Below, piece by piece: positions 1 through 6,169 of a DNA stretch of 11,539 nucleotides (the first letter of the stretch is position 1; every line of letters starts with the position of its first letter). The translations under genes were made by a program, and so were the position numbers. The DNA is taken from NCBI GenBank assembly GCA_902492275.1, contig CABUKW010000095.1, forward strand, positions 1-11,539, read 5' to 3'. The stretch comes from an uncultured Peptococcaceae bacterium (GTDB lineage: Bacteria > Bacillota > Peptococcia > Peptococcales > Peptococcaceae). A model generated the notes under the pieces. It searched no databases, had not been told where the DNA came from, and worked only from the letters and a program-made list of their open reading frames with translations.

Positions 1-373
1 TGGGGTTTCGGCCAGAGAAGGAGAACGGGAGGAAGGCTACAACGCCTTTGCCTGTCGCGATGCCGACGCTGTTCATTACAGTGTGTGGCGTTTTTTCGAT
101 CAAGAAGCATTGCTGCAAGCGTTGAACTGGCAGCAAAACGGTCCAATCCGGCAGGATGTGATAGAAGCGGTGCAGCAGATTGCCTGTGTGGATGAGCGTT
201 ATTTGCTGCAAAGTGCCGATGAGGAAGTTTATACCTTTTATATCGAAAATCAGTACAGTTTTTCTTGGAAAGGAAAGCTATTGTTAGTTTTTGCACCACA
301 AGCTACTTTACAGAATGGAAAGACTTATGATAATATTTTGATTCTTTACGAATGGGATAGTCAGTTCTTTTAG
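1..373 (+). CDS. Small protein, first of three tandem paralogs (5' partial)
   Basis: The reading frame is open from the first full codon at position 2, so the true start lies before the window. The GTG at 83 is only the internal valine of a YSVW motif that both downstream genes also carry, so it is not the start. About 123 residues are visible and they align with the two following proteins at two places: H-YSVW near the visible N-terminus, and a C-terminal block (LLLVFAPQATLQNGKTYDN, then LILYEW). No known domain is recognised and function is unknown. By analogy with its two paralogs, the missing N-terminus probably holds a signal peptide or membrane anchor. It ends with TAG at 371-373, 18 bases before the next start, so the genes are likely co-transcribed. 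I am confident that it is coding, because the motif is conserved across three genes. Confidence 0.8.
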   Translation, partial: GVSAREGEREEGYNAFACRDADAVHYSVWRFFDQEALLQALNWQQNGPIRQDVIEAVQQIACVDERYLLQSADEEVYTFYIENQYSFSWKGKLLLVFAPQATLQNGKTYDNILILYEWDSQFF

Positions 374-391
374 CAGAAAGGTAGATGTCAA

Positions 392-883
392 ATGGAAACC
401 CATAAAAAACGGTTGCTGCTGTTATTGGCAGAAGGATTGGTGCTATTATTGATTGGCTGGCAAGTTTATGCAGGCATGCATCCTGCACCAACCTTGGAAC
501 ATGTGCGAAAAAATTTCGGGATTCCTGTTACGACAGAACAAGCCAACCAGTTGTATGAGAAAAATACACAGGGGTGGTTTGGCGACGGAGGAATTTATAG
601 CGTCTGGCAGTATGACGCTGGCGCTGTGCTGGAAACTGTACTGCCCTGGCAGCAAGGAAATGGCTTTCAGCAGCCGTTATATCAGCAGGTGGTGAAAGCC
701 ACTGAACCTGACGCTTATTATCAGCCCCGTGCATTAGAGCAGGATGTTTTTTATTACCTGCAGGATCATGACGCCGATGGATACGGCGACGACCAGGTTT
801 TATTCATTTATACACCCCAGATAACATTGGGCGATGGCCTGCAATATAAAAATTTATTGTTTGTGTTAGAGTGGTACTCGTAA
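392..883 (+). CDS. Small membrane-anchored or exported protein, second tandem paralog
   Basis: A 163-residue protein of unrecognised family. The ATG at 392 is preceded by GAAAGG at 376-381. The N-terminus is a basic stretch (HKKR) followed by a hydrophobic run, about residues 7-27, ending in VYAG. This is either a signal peptide cleaved near residue 27 or a membrane anchor, so the rest should lie outside the cytoplasm. Shared family landmarks are GWFGDGGIYSVWQ (61-73), LPW (84-86), and the C-terminal block with YTPQITLGDG (140-149) and LLFVLEW (155-161). An acidic loop DHDADGYGDD at 125-134 resembles DxDxDG calcium-binding loops and is not present in the other two copies. It lies 17-18 bases from each neighbour, which suggests one operon. 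Function unknown. Confidence 0.85.
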   Translation: METHKKRLLLLLAEGLVLLLIGWQVYAGMHPAPTLEHVRKNFGIPVTTEQANQLYEKNTQGWFGDGGIYSVWQYDAGAVLETVLPWQQGNGFQQPLYQQVVKATEPDAYYQPRALEQDVFYYLQDHDADGYGDDQVLFIYTPQITLGDGLQYKNLLFVLEWYS

Positions 884-900
884 AGGAAATGAGGGAAGCG

Positions 901-1461
901 ATGAGAACTAAAAAAAGATGGTTGGCTGTCAGTTGTTTGGCGGTATGCCTGCTGTTGGTGGTGGCAGGGCAGGCTTCTGTTCAGGCAGAAATGCAGCCGG
1001 AGGCATGCTATCTTAACGAGCGCTTTTTGATTGGCTTGCCAGTCGAAACCCTGACCTGTGTGTATCAGGCCGAGCGTCGTGGTTGGATGGGAGCAGGTGC
1101 CGCCTACAGTGTATGGCAATGTCAGGATAGTGCCGCCTTGTTTCACGCACTGCCATGGCGCTATGGACGGGCCTTTCAGGACCAACTGTTTGACAGGATA
1201 ACAGAGCAGGCAGTGCCTGACGGGCAAACTTTGCCGCTGCTGGAAGGGCAAAAGGCTTATTATTATCATGTACGGCGCAAATCAATCGGACAAAATCCCT
1301 GGACAGCGCCGCAGCGGCTCGAATATTCTCATAAATTGCAAGTCCATGAAAGCGCCGACGCTTATGACAAGGAACTGTTATTAGTTTACGCGCCGCAGAT
1401 TACCTTGGGAAACCGGCAGACCTATCGGAATATACTGTTTGTGTTGGAACAATATACTTGA
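901..1461 (+). CDS. Small secreted protein, third tandem paralog
   Basis: A 186-residue protein of unrecognised family. I choose ATG 901, which has GAGGG at 891-895 five bases upstream. The in-frame starts at 871 (GTG, inside the previous gene) and 889 (ATG, only two bases after an AAAGG) are less suitable. Residues 1-29 look like a classical signal peptide: MRTKKRW, a hydrophobic core, then ASVQA before E30, a good signal peptidase I site. The mature part repeats the family pattern: GWMGAGAAYSVWQ (61-73), LPW (84-86), and LLLVYAPQITLGNRQTYRN (159-177) followed by ILFVLE. It is longer than the second copy because of extra sequence around residues 120-158. The mature part has three cysteines (36, 53, 74), and no lipobox is present. 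The stop codon sits in a 14-base tandem repeat followed at once by a terminator hairpin. Confidence 0.87.
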   Translation: MRTKKRWLAVSCLAVCLLLVVAGQASVQAEMQPEACYLNERFLIGLPVETLTCVYQAERRGWMGAGAAYSVWQCQDSAALFHALPWRYGRAFQDQLFDRITEQAVPDGQTLPLLEGQKAYYYHVRRKSIGQNPWTAPQRLEYSHKLQVHESADAYDKELLLVYAPQITLGNRQTYRNILFVLEQYT

Positions 1462-1481
1462 AAGAAAATACTTGAAAGAGA
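1454..1481 (+). repeat. 14-base tandem direct repeat over a stop codon
   Basis: Two adjacent copies of ATACTTGAAAGA(A/G)A lie at 1454-1467 and 1468-1481, differing at one base. The TGA inside the first copy is the stop codon of the third paralog. The second copy runs into the left arm of the terminator. This looks like a simple local duplication. Confidence 0.7.
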
Positions 1482-1520
1482 AAAAGCTGGCGGCGTGGGG
1501 ACGTTGCTGGCTTTTTCTCT
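1477..1520. terminator. Bidirectional terminator hairpin between convergent genes
   Basis: AGAGAAAAAGC (1477-1487) pairs perfectly with GCTTTTTCTCT (1510-1520). The stem continues inward to a GGGG loop at 1497-1500 through a mix of Watson-Crick and G-U pairs, for about 20 pairs in all. The A-rich left arm and T-rich right arm give a U-tract on either strand. It lies 15 bases after the stop of the plus-strand paralog operon and 20 bases after the end of the minus-strand amidohydrolase gene, so it can end both transcripts. Confidence 0.85.
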
Positions 1521-1540
1521 GTTTATGTTTTGTGAAGCAG

Positions 1541-2383
1541 TTACTTCAATCCTAAAAATGCTGCAGCGTTTTTGTACATCACATTCGGCAGAACTTCCTC
1601 TTTGATACCAGAGTTCCTATAATATTCCGAAGATTCTTTCAGCGGCATCAATGGATAAGCGGAAGCAAACATCAGACGGTCCTGCAGCAGACAGTTGGCA
1701 GCCATCACATAATCGGCCTGTCCTGGCGACTCAATCATGTAAAAGTCGGGTGCCAGATAAAGATTGCCGCGGTTGACAGCCATTTGGCAAATTTCTGTAA
1801 CATAGGGCCAGCCGCCATGGGCCAACCCAATTTTTAAGTTCGGAAAGGCACCCAATACATCATCTAACGGCTCCGGCGCATAATAACGAATGCTGGGTAC
1901 CATGATGCCGCCATAGGTCATAAAAATAGGAATGTGATGTTGTTGACAATACTCATAAATAGGAAAAACTCGCACATCATTAACCATCCAAGGTGTTTTG
2001 TCCTGGCCTGGCTCCAAAATAATACCCTGACAAGGACCGTTTACCACGAATGTTTCGATTTCCTGTACAGCATTTTGCATGGACAAACTGTTGACGTCGA
2101 TACCGGCGAGACCGATGACATGGTTCGGATATTTTTGAATCAGATCGACCAAATCTTCATTTCTTCCTCCCAGATTTTTGCGTACCGGTACGACCAATTT
2201 TTCTACATTGGCAGCCTCTGCTTCCTCAATCAATAAGTCCATAGAAAAGTTTTTCACAGAAGGCGGCAATACCCAATTGCGGGCGCCGCCGCGACCATCA
2301 GCGGAAATTCGGTCTGTGTTATAGAGATTACAATTTGCATAGGCGGCAAAGGGGGCGCGAACTCGCATATCAATAATTTTCAT
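1541..2383 (-). CDS. Amidohydrolase-2-like TIM-barrel protein lacking most metal ligands
   Basis: A 280-residue protein whose layout fits the Amidohydro_2 (PF04909) branch of the amidohydrolase superfamily: an IIDM opening, VEKLVVPVR after the first helix, GLAGIDV, CQGIILEPG, IGLAHGGWP (185-193) and LMFASAYP (237-244). I start it at ATG 2383, which has GGAGG eight bases upstream. The TTG at 2398 overlaps that Shine-Dalgarno sequence. The active site is abnormal. The HxH expected after strand 1 reads RVR (7-9), the strand 5 histidine is missing (FMTYGG), and the near-invariant Asp of GSDYP is Ala242. Only His189 in LAHGG remains. It may be a metal-independent enzyme (hydrolase, lactonase, hydratase or decarboxylase type) or a non-catalytic binding protein. 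It follows the permease gene by 44 bases and is likely co-transcribed with it. Confidence 0.8.
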   Translation of the reverse strand: MKIIDMRVRAPFAAYANCNLYNTDRISADGRGGARNWVLPPSVKNFSMDLLIEEAEAANVEKLVVPVRKNLGGRNEDLVDLIQKYPNHVIGLAGIDVNSLSMQNAVQEIETFVVNGPCQGIILEPGQDKTPWMVNDVRVFPIYEYCQQHHIPIFMTYGGIMVPSIRYYAPEPLDDVLGAFPNLKIGLAHGGWPYVTEICQMAVNRGNLYLAPDFYMIESPGQADYVMAANCLLQDRLMFASAYPLMPLKESSEYYRNSGIKEEVLPNVMYKNAAAFLGLK

Positions 2384-2427
2384 AATAGATTCCTCCAAAT
2401 TTTATAAAAATAATTTTTACATATTGT

Positions 2428-3894
2428 CTAAACAAGGCCAACCATGTTAAAAAATATAGCCATAATAAAGTATAAAACAACAGAAACTGTAGCCATCATG
2501 AAGCCTGTAAGCCAACCCAATTTACTTTGATTTTTAAAAGAAATCAGATCGGTATTGCTAAACGTAATTGCGTTGACGGGATTTGCAGATGGCATTCCGA
2601 TGGCACAGTTACTGCCCAAATAGATCGCCATTGTGGCGGCCGCTAAGTTAATGCCTTCAATGCTGCTGGAAAGGGCCATGATTGCACTGATGAATACCAG
2701 TGCCACAACCATATTGTTCAGGAAATTGGATAAAATCATGGACAGATAGATAGCCAGAATGACGAAAACAACGGCTGGCAATACTTGCAATAGTGGAGCA
2801 AACCAACTACTTAACGTAGCAGAGATACCAACCTCCGGTTTGGAAATAAAACCGCTGATGGTGGTGTAAAAAGCTGCCATCCAGAATACGCCCCAACTGA
2901 AGCCTTTGCCCATAGTGGTCATATCCAGTAAAGGTTTTCCGTTGACAGGAATTGTCATCATAACGACGACAAGAATCAGCATTAAACCGCCAAAGCCCAG
3001 ATAGTTCATGCCGATGAAAAGCGGGAAAGCACTGGTTGAGAAAATACTGGGAACAACCAGTAAGATGACCATGGCTAAAATGTACCAAAGCATGGTTTTT
3101 TGTTCTTTAGAAGGGTTAACTTTTTTAATCTGCAATACGTTGGGGTCAAAACGGGATAAATCAATGCGCAGTACAATTTTGCAAAACAAAATATAAACAA
3201 GCGTCAAAATTAAGGAACCGCCTATTCCCCAAAGTATCCCTTGTAATGCAGAAAGTGGGGCAATGACTGCGGAATTATAAATGTTCAGCAGAATAATCAT
3301 AGAAATTTTATAGGGTGGAAACATTTCACCAAATACAGAGCATAAGGCAAGACCGCATAACCAATAAGAATTAATCAAATCACCTGCTTTTACGCCAGCC
3401 TTTTCTGCAATGCCGCGATAAAGACCGATAAACAGCAGAACTGCAATCTGGCAGGCCGATACGGCGGCGACTACATATGCGCCGATGAAGAAGAAAAAGC
3501 TCATCATAAATGGACTTCTTCTTGAAATTTTTAAATTCAGCAGAAAACCTGCAATGACATCGGCAAGCCCTGATTCAGCTACAAATGCGCAAATCAGCAA
3601 TGCACCAAACACCATCCATTGTGTTTGACTGCCCAGGCAAGCTGCTAAGGCATCGCCCATGGATTCATAAGCGCCGCTAATCCCTAACGCGATAATACCG
3701 GATACGGAAGGCCAGCCTAAATCAATAAAGACCCAACCGATAATCGTCCCGATTAAAATGAATAAGATATGCATACCCAGCGTAGTCATTTGCCCGAAGG
3801 GCGGTAGATAGACAGCCACAAATTGAATCAGCAGAACAACAATTTTCCAAAACAATTTATTGTTCATAAAAGATTGTTTTGCACTTTCTGACAT
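2428..3894 (-). CDS. SLC13/DASS-type anion (dicarboxylate-like) permease
   Basis: A 488-residue, very hydrophobic inner-membrane protein with about 11-13 predicted spans. It fits the DASS/ArsB-NhaD (ion transporter) superfamily: two repeated halves, each with a polar re-entrant region (AVSACQIAV at 144-152; LSNFLNN at 388-394), and a C-terminal GMPSANPVNAITFSNTD (433-449) that resembles the substrate-binding loop of sodium- or proton-coupled carboxylate carriers. The ATG at 3894 has a strong AGGAGG eight bases upstream. It is the first gene of a minus-strand pair with the amidohydrolase-like gene, and it is divergent from a LysR regulator. Probable role: uptake of a small organic acid that the neighbouring protein then handles. 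The substrate cannot be read from the sequence. A soluble stretch around 245-268 is the likely central cytoplasmic loop. Confidence 0.85.
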   Translation of the reverse strand: MSESAKQSFMNNKLFWKIVVLLIQFVAVYLPPFGQMTTLGMHILFILIGTIIGWVFIDLGWPSVSGIIALGISGAYESMGDALAACLGSQTQWMVFGALLICAFVAESGLADVIAGFLLNLKISRRSPFMMSFFFFIGAYVVAAVSACQIAVLLFIGLYRGIAEKAGVKAGDLINSYWLCGLALCSVFGEMFPPYKISMIILLNIYNSAVIAPLSALQGILWGIGGSLILTLVYILFCKIVLRIDLSRFDPNVLQIKKVNPSKEQKTMLWYILAMVILLVVPSIFSTSAFPLFIGMNYLGFGGLMLILVVVMMTIPVNGKPLLDMTTMGKGFSWGVFWMAAFYTTISGFISKPEVGISATLSSWFAPLLQVLPAVVFVILAIYLSMILSNFLNNMVVALVFISAIMALSSSIEGINLAAATMAIYLGSNCAIGMPSANPVNAITFSNTDLISFKNQSKLGWLTGFMMATVSVVLYFIMAIFFNMVGLV

Positions 3895-3937
3895 CAGAAA
3901 GACCTCCTAACAGTTTACAAATCATTTTTAAATCAGC

Positions 3938-3968
3938 ATTGCGCGCAATTTCATTTGATATATCAAAT
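3938..3968. promoter_or_regulatory. Two adjacent perfect palindromes, candidate LysR operator
   Basis: ATTGCGCGCAAT (3938-3949) and ATTTGATATATCAAAT (3953-3968) are both perfect palindromes, separated by three bases, with centres 17 bases apart. The second contains the T-N11-A pattern of LysR-type boxes. They lie in the 217-base divergent region, nearer to the permease gene (its start codon is 44 bases from the closer palindrome). They most likely control the permease and amidohydrolase-like pair. I could not identify a convincing -35/-10 pair for the minus strand; an ATTATA at 4018-4023 (TATAAT on the minus strand) lacks a good -35. Confidence 0.5.
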
Positions 3969-4055
3969 TCATATTTGTACTATATCATAAGTAAAATAGA
4001 TTGTATAATTGCTGTTTATTATACAGAAGCTATAAATAAATCTATAACAAACAGC

Positions 4056-4084
4056 TTGACAGGGCGGAAGGCTTGCGCGATAAT
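4056..4084 (+). promoter_or_regulatory. Sigma-70 type promoter of the LysR gene
   Basis: TTGACA (4056-4061), a 17-base spacer, then GATAAT (4079-4084): a full-consensus -35 and a one-mismatch -10 at ideal spacing. Transcription would start near 4091, leaving a leader of only about 20 bases before ATG 4112. This also excludes a start codon at the TTG in 4073-4075, which lies inside the spacer. Confidence 0.75.
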
Positions 4085-4111
4085 CATAAAAAACTAGAAA
4101 AGAGAATGCCT

Positions 4112-5056
4112 ATGAAACTGGATCAATTACGATATTTTGTGCAGGTGGTAGAGTGTCATTCCTTTAATCAAGCAGCGAAACAGTTATATATGACCCAACC
4201 GGCGTTAACAGCATCCATACAAGCCTTGGAGGAAGAATTGCAAGTAACGCTGCTGCGCCGTTCTAACAAAGGAACTTATCCTACCGTATATGGATTGCAG
4301 GTATATCAGGACTGTAAAGATCTTCTGGAATCGTTGGAGAGTAAAATCGATACGTGGAAATTATTTTCTCAGGAAAAAGAAAAGATTTCTGGAACGGTGC
4401 ATTTGGCTGCGATTCCAGTAGTGTGTAATTTTATTTTGGAAAATATTATTTGGGGAATTCAACAGCAATATCCCGAAATCAGCATTTCATTGCATGAAAT
4501 TCCGATGAAGGATTTTTCACATGAAATGCTGTTAGGAAGATATAATGTCGGTCTCACTTCTGTTATGCTGAAAGAAAAAGAACAGGAAGAAAAGTATTAT
4601 CAAGCGATGTCGTTTCGGTTTGAGGTACTTCTGCAGGATGAATACAGGATTTATTTGAGTACCAAACATCCTTATGCGCAGAAAGCGCGGTTGACTGTGG
4701 AAGAATATAAGGAGTTAGAATTTATTACTTATTCTGACAATCAGAAAGAAGATTTTCGGAAAAGATTTTTTCCTGTACAAAAAATACGCTACTTGAATAG
4801 TTTAGGTAATATTTTACAAGCTATTGCAGAAAATAAAGGCGTAGGGATGTTTTTATATCGCGCTTTAGAGAATAGCTGGTATATCAAAAACAGTTTTATT
4901 TGTGCAAAACCTTTTGCAGAAGGTACGTTTCATCCCAGCGAGCACCATTTGATTTGGGCCGATGACAGAACACTAACCAATGCAGAAAGAGCAGTGGTAG
5001 ACTTTATTCGTGCTAATTATGCTAAATTCTATGAAACACAAAACATAAAGGGGTAA
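4112..5056 (+). CDS. LysR-family transcriptional regulator
   Basis: A 314-residue protein opening MKLDQLRYFVQVVE, the typical start of the LysR N-terminal winged helix-turn-helix. That domain spans about residues 2-60, with SFNQAAKQLYMTQPALTASI as the helix-turn-helix and an EEELQVTLLRR wing. A linker helix follows, then a periplasmic-binding-protein-like effector domain (about 88-300) containing GTVHLAAIP and a conserved GVGMF segment. ATG 4106 is also possible; I prefer 4112 because AGAGA at 4101-4105 is then six bases upstream and the protein begins at the usual family position. It is divergent from the permease and amidohydrolase-like genes, so it most likely activates or represses them in response to their substrate or a product. 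The effector is unknown. A strong hairpin follows the stop codon. Confidence 0.9.
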   Translation: MKLDQLRYFVQVVECHSFNQAAKQLYMTQPALTASIQALEEELQVTLLRRSNKGTYPTVYGLQVYQDCKDLLESLESKIDTWKLFSQEKEKISGTVHLAAIPVVCNFILENIIWGIQQQYPEISISLHEIPMKDFSHEMLLGRYNVGLTSVMLKEKEQEEKYYQAMSFRFEVLLQDEYRIYLSTKHPYAQKARLTVEEYKELEFITYSDNQKEDFRKRFFPVQKIRYLNSLGNILQAIAENKGVGMFLYRALENSWYIKNSFICAKPFAEGTFHPSEHHLIWADDRTLTNAERAVVDFIRANYAKFYETQNIKG

Positions 5057-5066
5057 TCATCATGGT

Positions 5067-5107
5067 AAGCGCCTGTGTCGCAATTTTGGATTGTGATGCA
5101 GGCGCTT
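5067..5107 (+). terminator. Rho-independent terminator of the LysR gene
   Basis: AAGCGCCTG (5067-5075) pairs perfectly with CAGGCGCTT (5099-5107). The stem continues inward with G-U and Watson-Crick pairs to a seven-base loop (5084-5090), giving about 17 pairs. The tail after the stem is pyrimidine-rich (TCTTTCT) and is only a moderate U-tract. It begins 10 bases after the stop codon. Confidence 0.7.
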
Positions 5108-5174
5108 TCTTTCTGTGGCACATAGATTTTCAGAGAAAACGTTTCACTGTGCTGCCGATTTGCGCTAAAAGAAT

Positions 5175-5208
5175 AGCATAAATTGTTTCACGTGAAACAG
5201 TTTATGCT
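5175..5208. other. parS: parS-like site within a 34-bp dyad
   Basis: TGTTTCACGTGAAACA at 5184-5199 is a perfect 16-base palindrome and fits the bacterial parS consensus recognised by ParB/Spo0J (TGTTnCACGTGAAACA). The symmetry extends outward through AGCATAAA (5175-5182) and TTTATGCT (5201-5208), with one mismatched pair (T5183/G5200), making a 34-base dyad. It lies between the LysR terminator and the ABC operon promoter. It has no downstream T-run, so it is not a normal terminator. A parS role in chromosome partition, spreading or silencing is inferred from the core match. The flanking symmetry is not part of the parS consensus and could indicate another dimeric regulator. Confidence 0.75.
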
Positions 5209-5222
5209 GGCTCCACACAAAT

Positions 5223-5265
5223 TTCACAGAGCGTTCATGGCAGATTCACAGACCTTTGCTATACT
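5223..5265 (+). promoter_or_regulatory. Promoter of the ABC/M1 peptidase operon with direct repeats
   Basis: ATGGCA (5237-5242), a 17-base spacer and TATACT (5260-5265) give a plausible sigma-70 promoter with a weak -35 (4 of 6). The start of transcription would fall near 5272, about 25 bases before ATG 5297. The octamer TTCACAGA occurs at 5223-5230 and again at 5245-5252, 22 bases apart (about two helical turns) and flanking the -35, so it could bind a regulator. Confidence 0.5.
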
Positions 5266-5296
5266 GGCAGCAGTTCAACAAAGGAGTGAAAAGTAG

Positions 5297-6169
5297 ATGA
5301 AGCTTAGCATGAATCATGTAAAAAAACAGTATGCTTCTGGCAAGATAGCTTTGGAGGATATCTCTTTGGCTTTGGAAGCACCCTGCATGGTAGGTCTGTT
5401 AGGGCCTAACGGCGCTGGCAAAAGCACGCTGATGCAGCTATTGGTGGCGGGGATTTTGCCCACAAGCGGGCAAATTTTTCTGAACGGCGGGCCGCTTTCC
5501 AAGCAGGAGCAGGAACTGAAACAGCATTTAGGCTATTTGCCGCAGCGATTTGGGTTGTATGATGAGTTGACGGTGGAGCAGTTTTTGGACTATATGACGG
5601 CGCTGAAGGCTTGTAGCGACAAGGCAGTTATCCAGCGGGTATTGGAGCAGACCGGCTTAGTGGAAAAACGAAAAGCCCGCATCAGTACCCTGTCAGGCGG
5701 TCAGCGGCAACGGGTGGGGATTGCACAGGCACTGTTGGGAAATCCCCAACTGTTAATTTTAGATGAGCCCACTGTAGGCTTGGACCCAGAAGAACGTATT
5801 CGGTTCCGCAATCTCTTTGCCCGGCAGGCTGCCGATAAAATTGTGTTGCTGTCCACCCATATCATTGAAGATGTACAATCCGTCTGCAATCGGTTGATTG
5901 TATTGCATGAAGGCCAAATTTTGTTTGACGGAGCGCCGTGGCAGTTGTTATTGGCTGCCATGGGCCATGTGGGCGTCTTACCGGAAAAGGGGGTGCAGCA
6001 TTTGCCTCAGCCGTATTGGATAACGGCCCGGCAGGATACTGCGCAAGGCGTGGTATGCCGCATAGTAGCTGAGAAGTTGCCGGTGTTTGTGGAGCCAACG
6101 GAGCCCACGCTGGAGGACGGTTATTTATATGTGCTGCACCAAGGAGGGCTGCCTCATGATGAAGCCTGA
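5297..6169 (+). CDS. ABC transporter ATP-binding protein
   Basis: A 290-residue ATPase with all the nucleotide-binding motifs: Walker A GPNGAGKST (36-44), Q-loop Gln83 in YLPQ, signature LSGGQ (132-136), Walker B LLILDEP (152-158), D-loop GLD (161-163) and H-loop His188. It resembles the drug-resistance or ABC-2 exporter group. A C-terminal tail of about 70 residues beyond the core is of unknown role. ATG 5297 has AAGGAG at 5281-5286. It is the first gene of a three-gene operon and overlaps the next gene by 14 bases. It should act at the cytoplasmic face and power the two membrane proteins encoded downstream. The transported substrate is not known, and the ATPase may instead drive conformational work on the fused peptidase. 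Confidence 0.93.
   Translation: MKLSMNHVKKQYASGKIALEDISLALEAPCMVGLLGPNGAGKSTLMQLLVAGILPTSGQIFLNGGPLSKQEQELKQHLGYLPQRFGLYDELTVEQFLDYMTALKACSDKAVIQRVLEQTGLVEKRKARISTLSGGQRQRVGIAQALLGNPQLLILDEPTVGLDPEERIRFRNLFARQAADKIVLLSTHIIEDVQSVCNRLIVLHEGQILFDGAPWQLLLAAMGHVGVLPEKGVQHLPQPYWITARQDTAQGVVCRIVAEKLPVFVEPTEPTLEDGYLYVLHQGGLPHDEA

Noticed and set aside
83..373. Complete 96-residue gene starting at GTG 83
   Set aside because: The frame is open to the window edge and GTG 83 is the valine of a YSVW motif conserved in both paralogs, so this is an internal codon of a partial gene.
871..900. GTG 871 and ATG 889 as starts of the third paralog
   Set aside because: GTG 871 lies in the previous gene without a ribosome site and ATG 889 has too short a spacing. 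ATG 901 has GAGGG at good spacing and gives a clean signal peptide.
808..1269. 153-residue minus-strand open frame
   Set aside because: It is opposite two motif-conserved paralogs, has no ribosome site, and its composition is unlike the neighbouring genes.
4073..4111. TTG 4073 as the LysR start
   Set aside because: It lies inside the spacer of the TTGACA/GATAAT promoter, upstream of the expected transcription start. The extra residues precede the normal LysR N-terminus.
5062..5181. A 39-residue open frame starting at ATG 5062
   Set aside because: It is almost entirely made of the LysR terminator hairpin and the left half of the parS-like dyad, so it is probably chance. A GGGG upstream is weak evidence.
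6087..6155. TTG 6087 as the start of the permease-M1 gene
   Set aside because: It would add 23 residues read out of frame through the ABC ATPase gene. ATG 6156 has AAGGAGGG at ideal distance.
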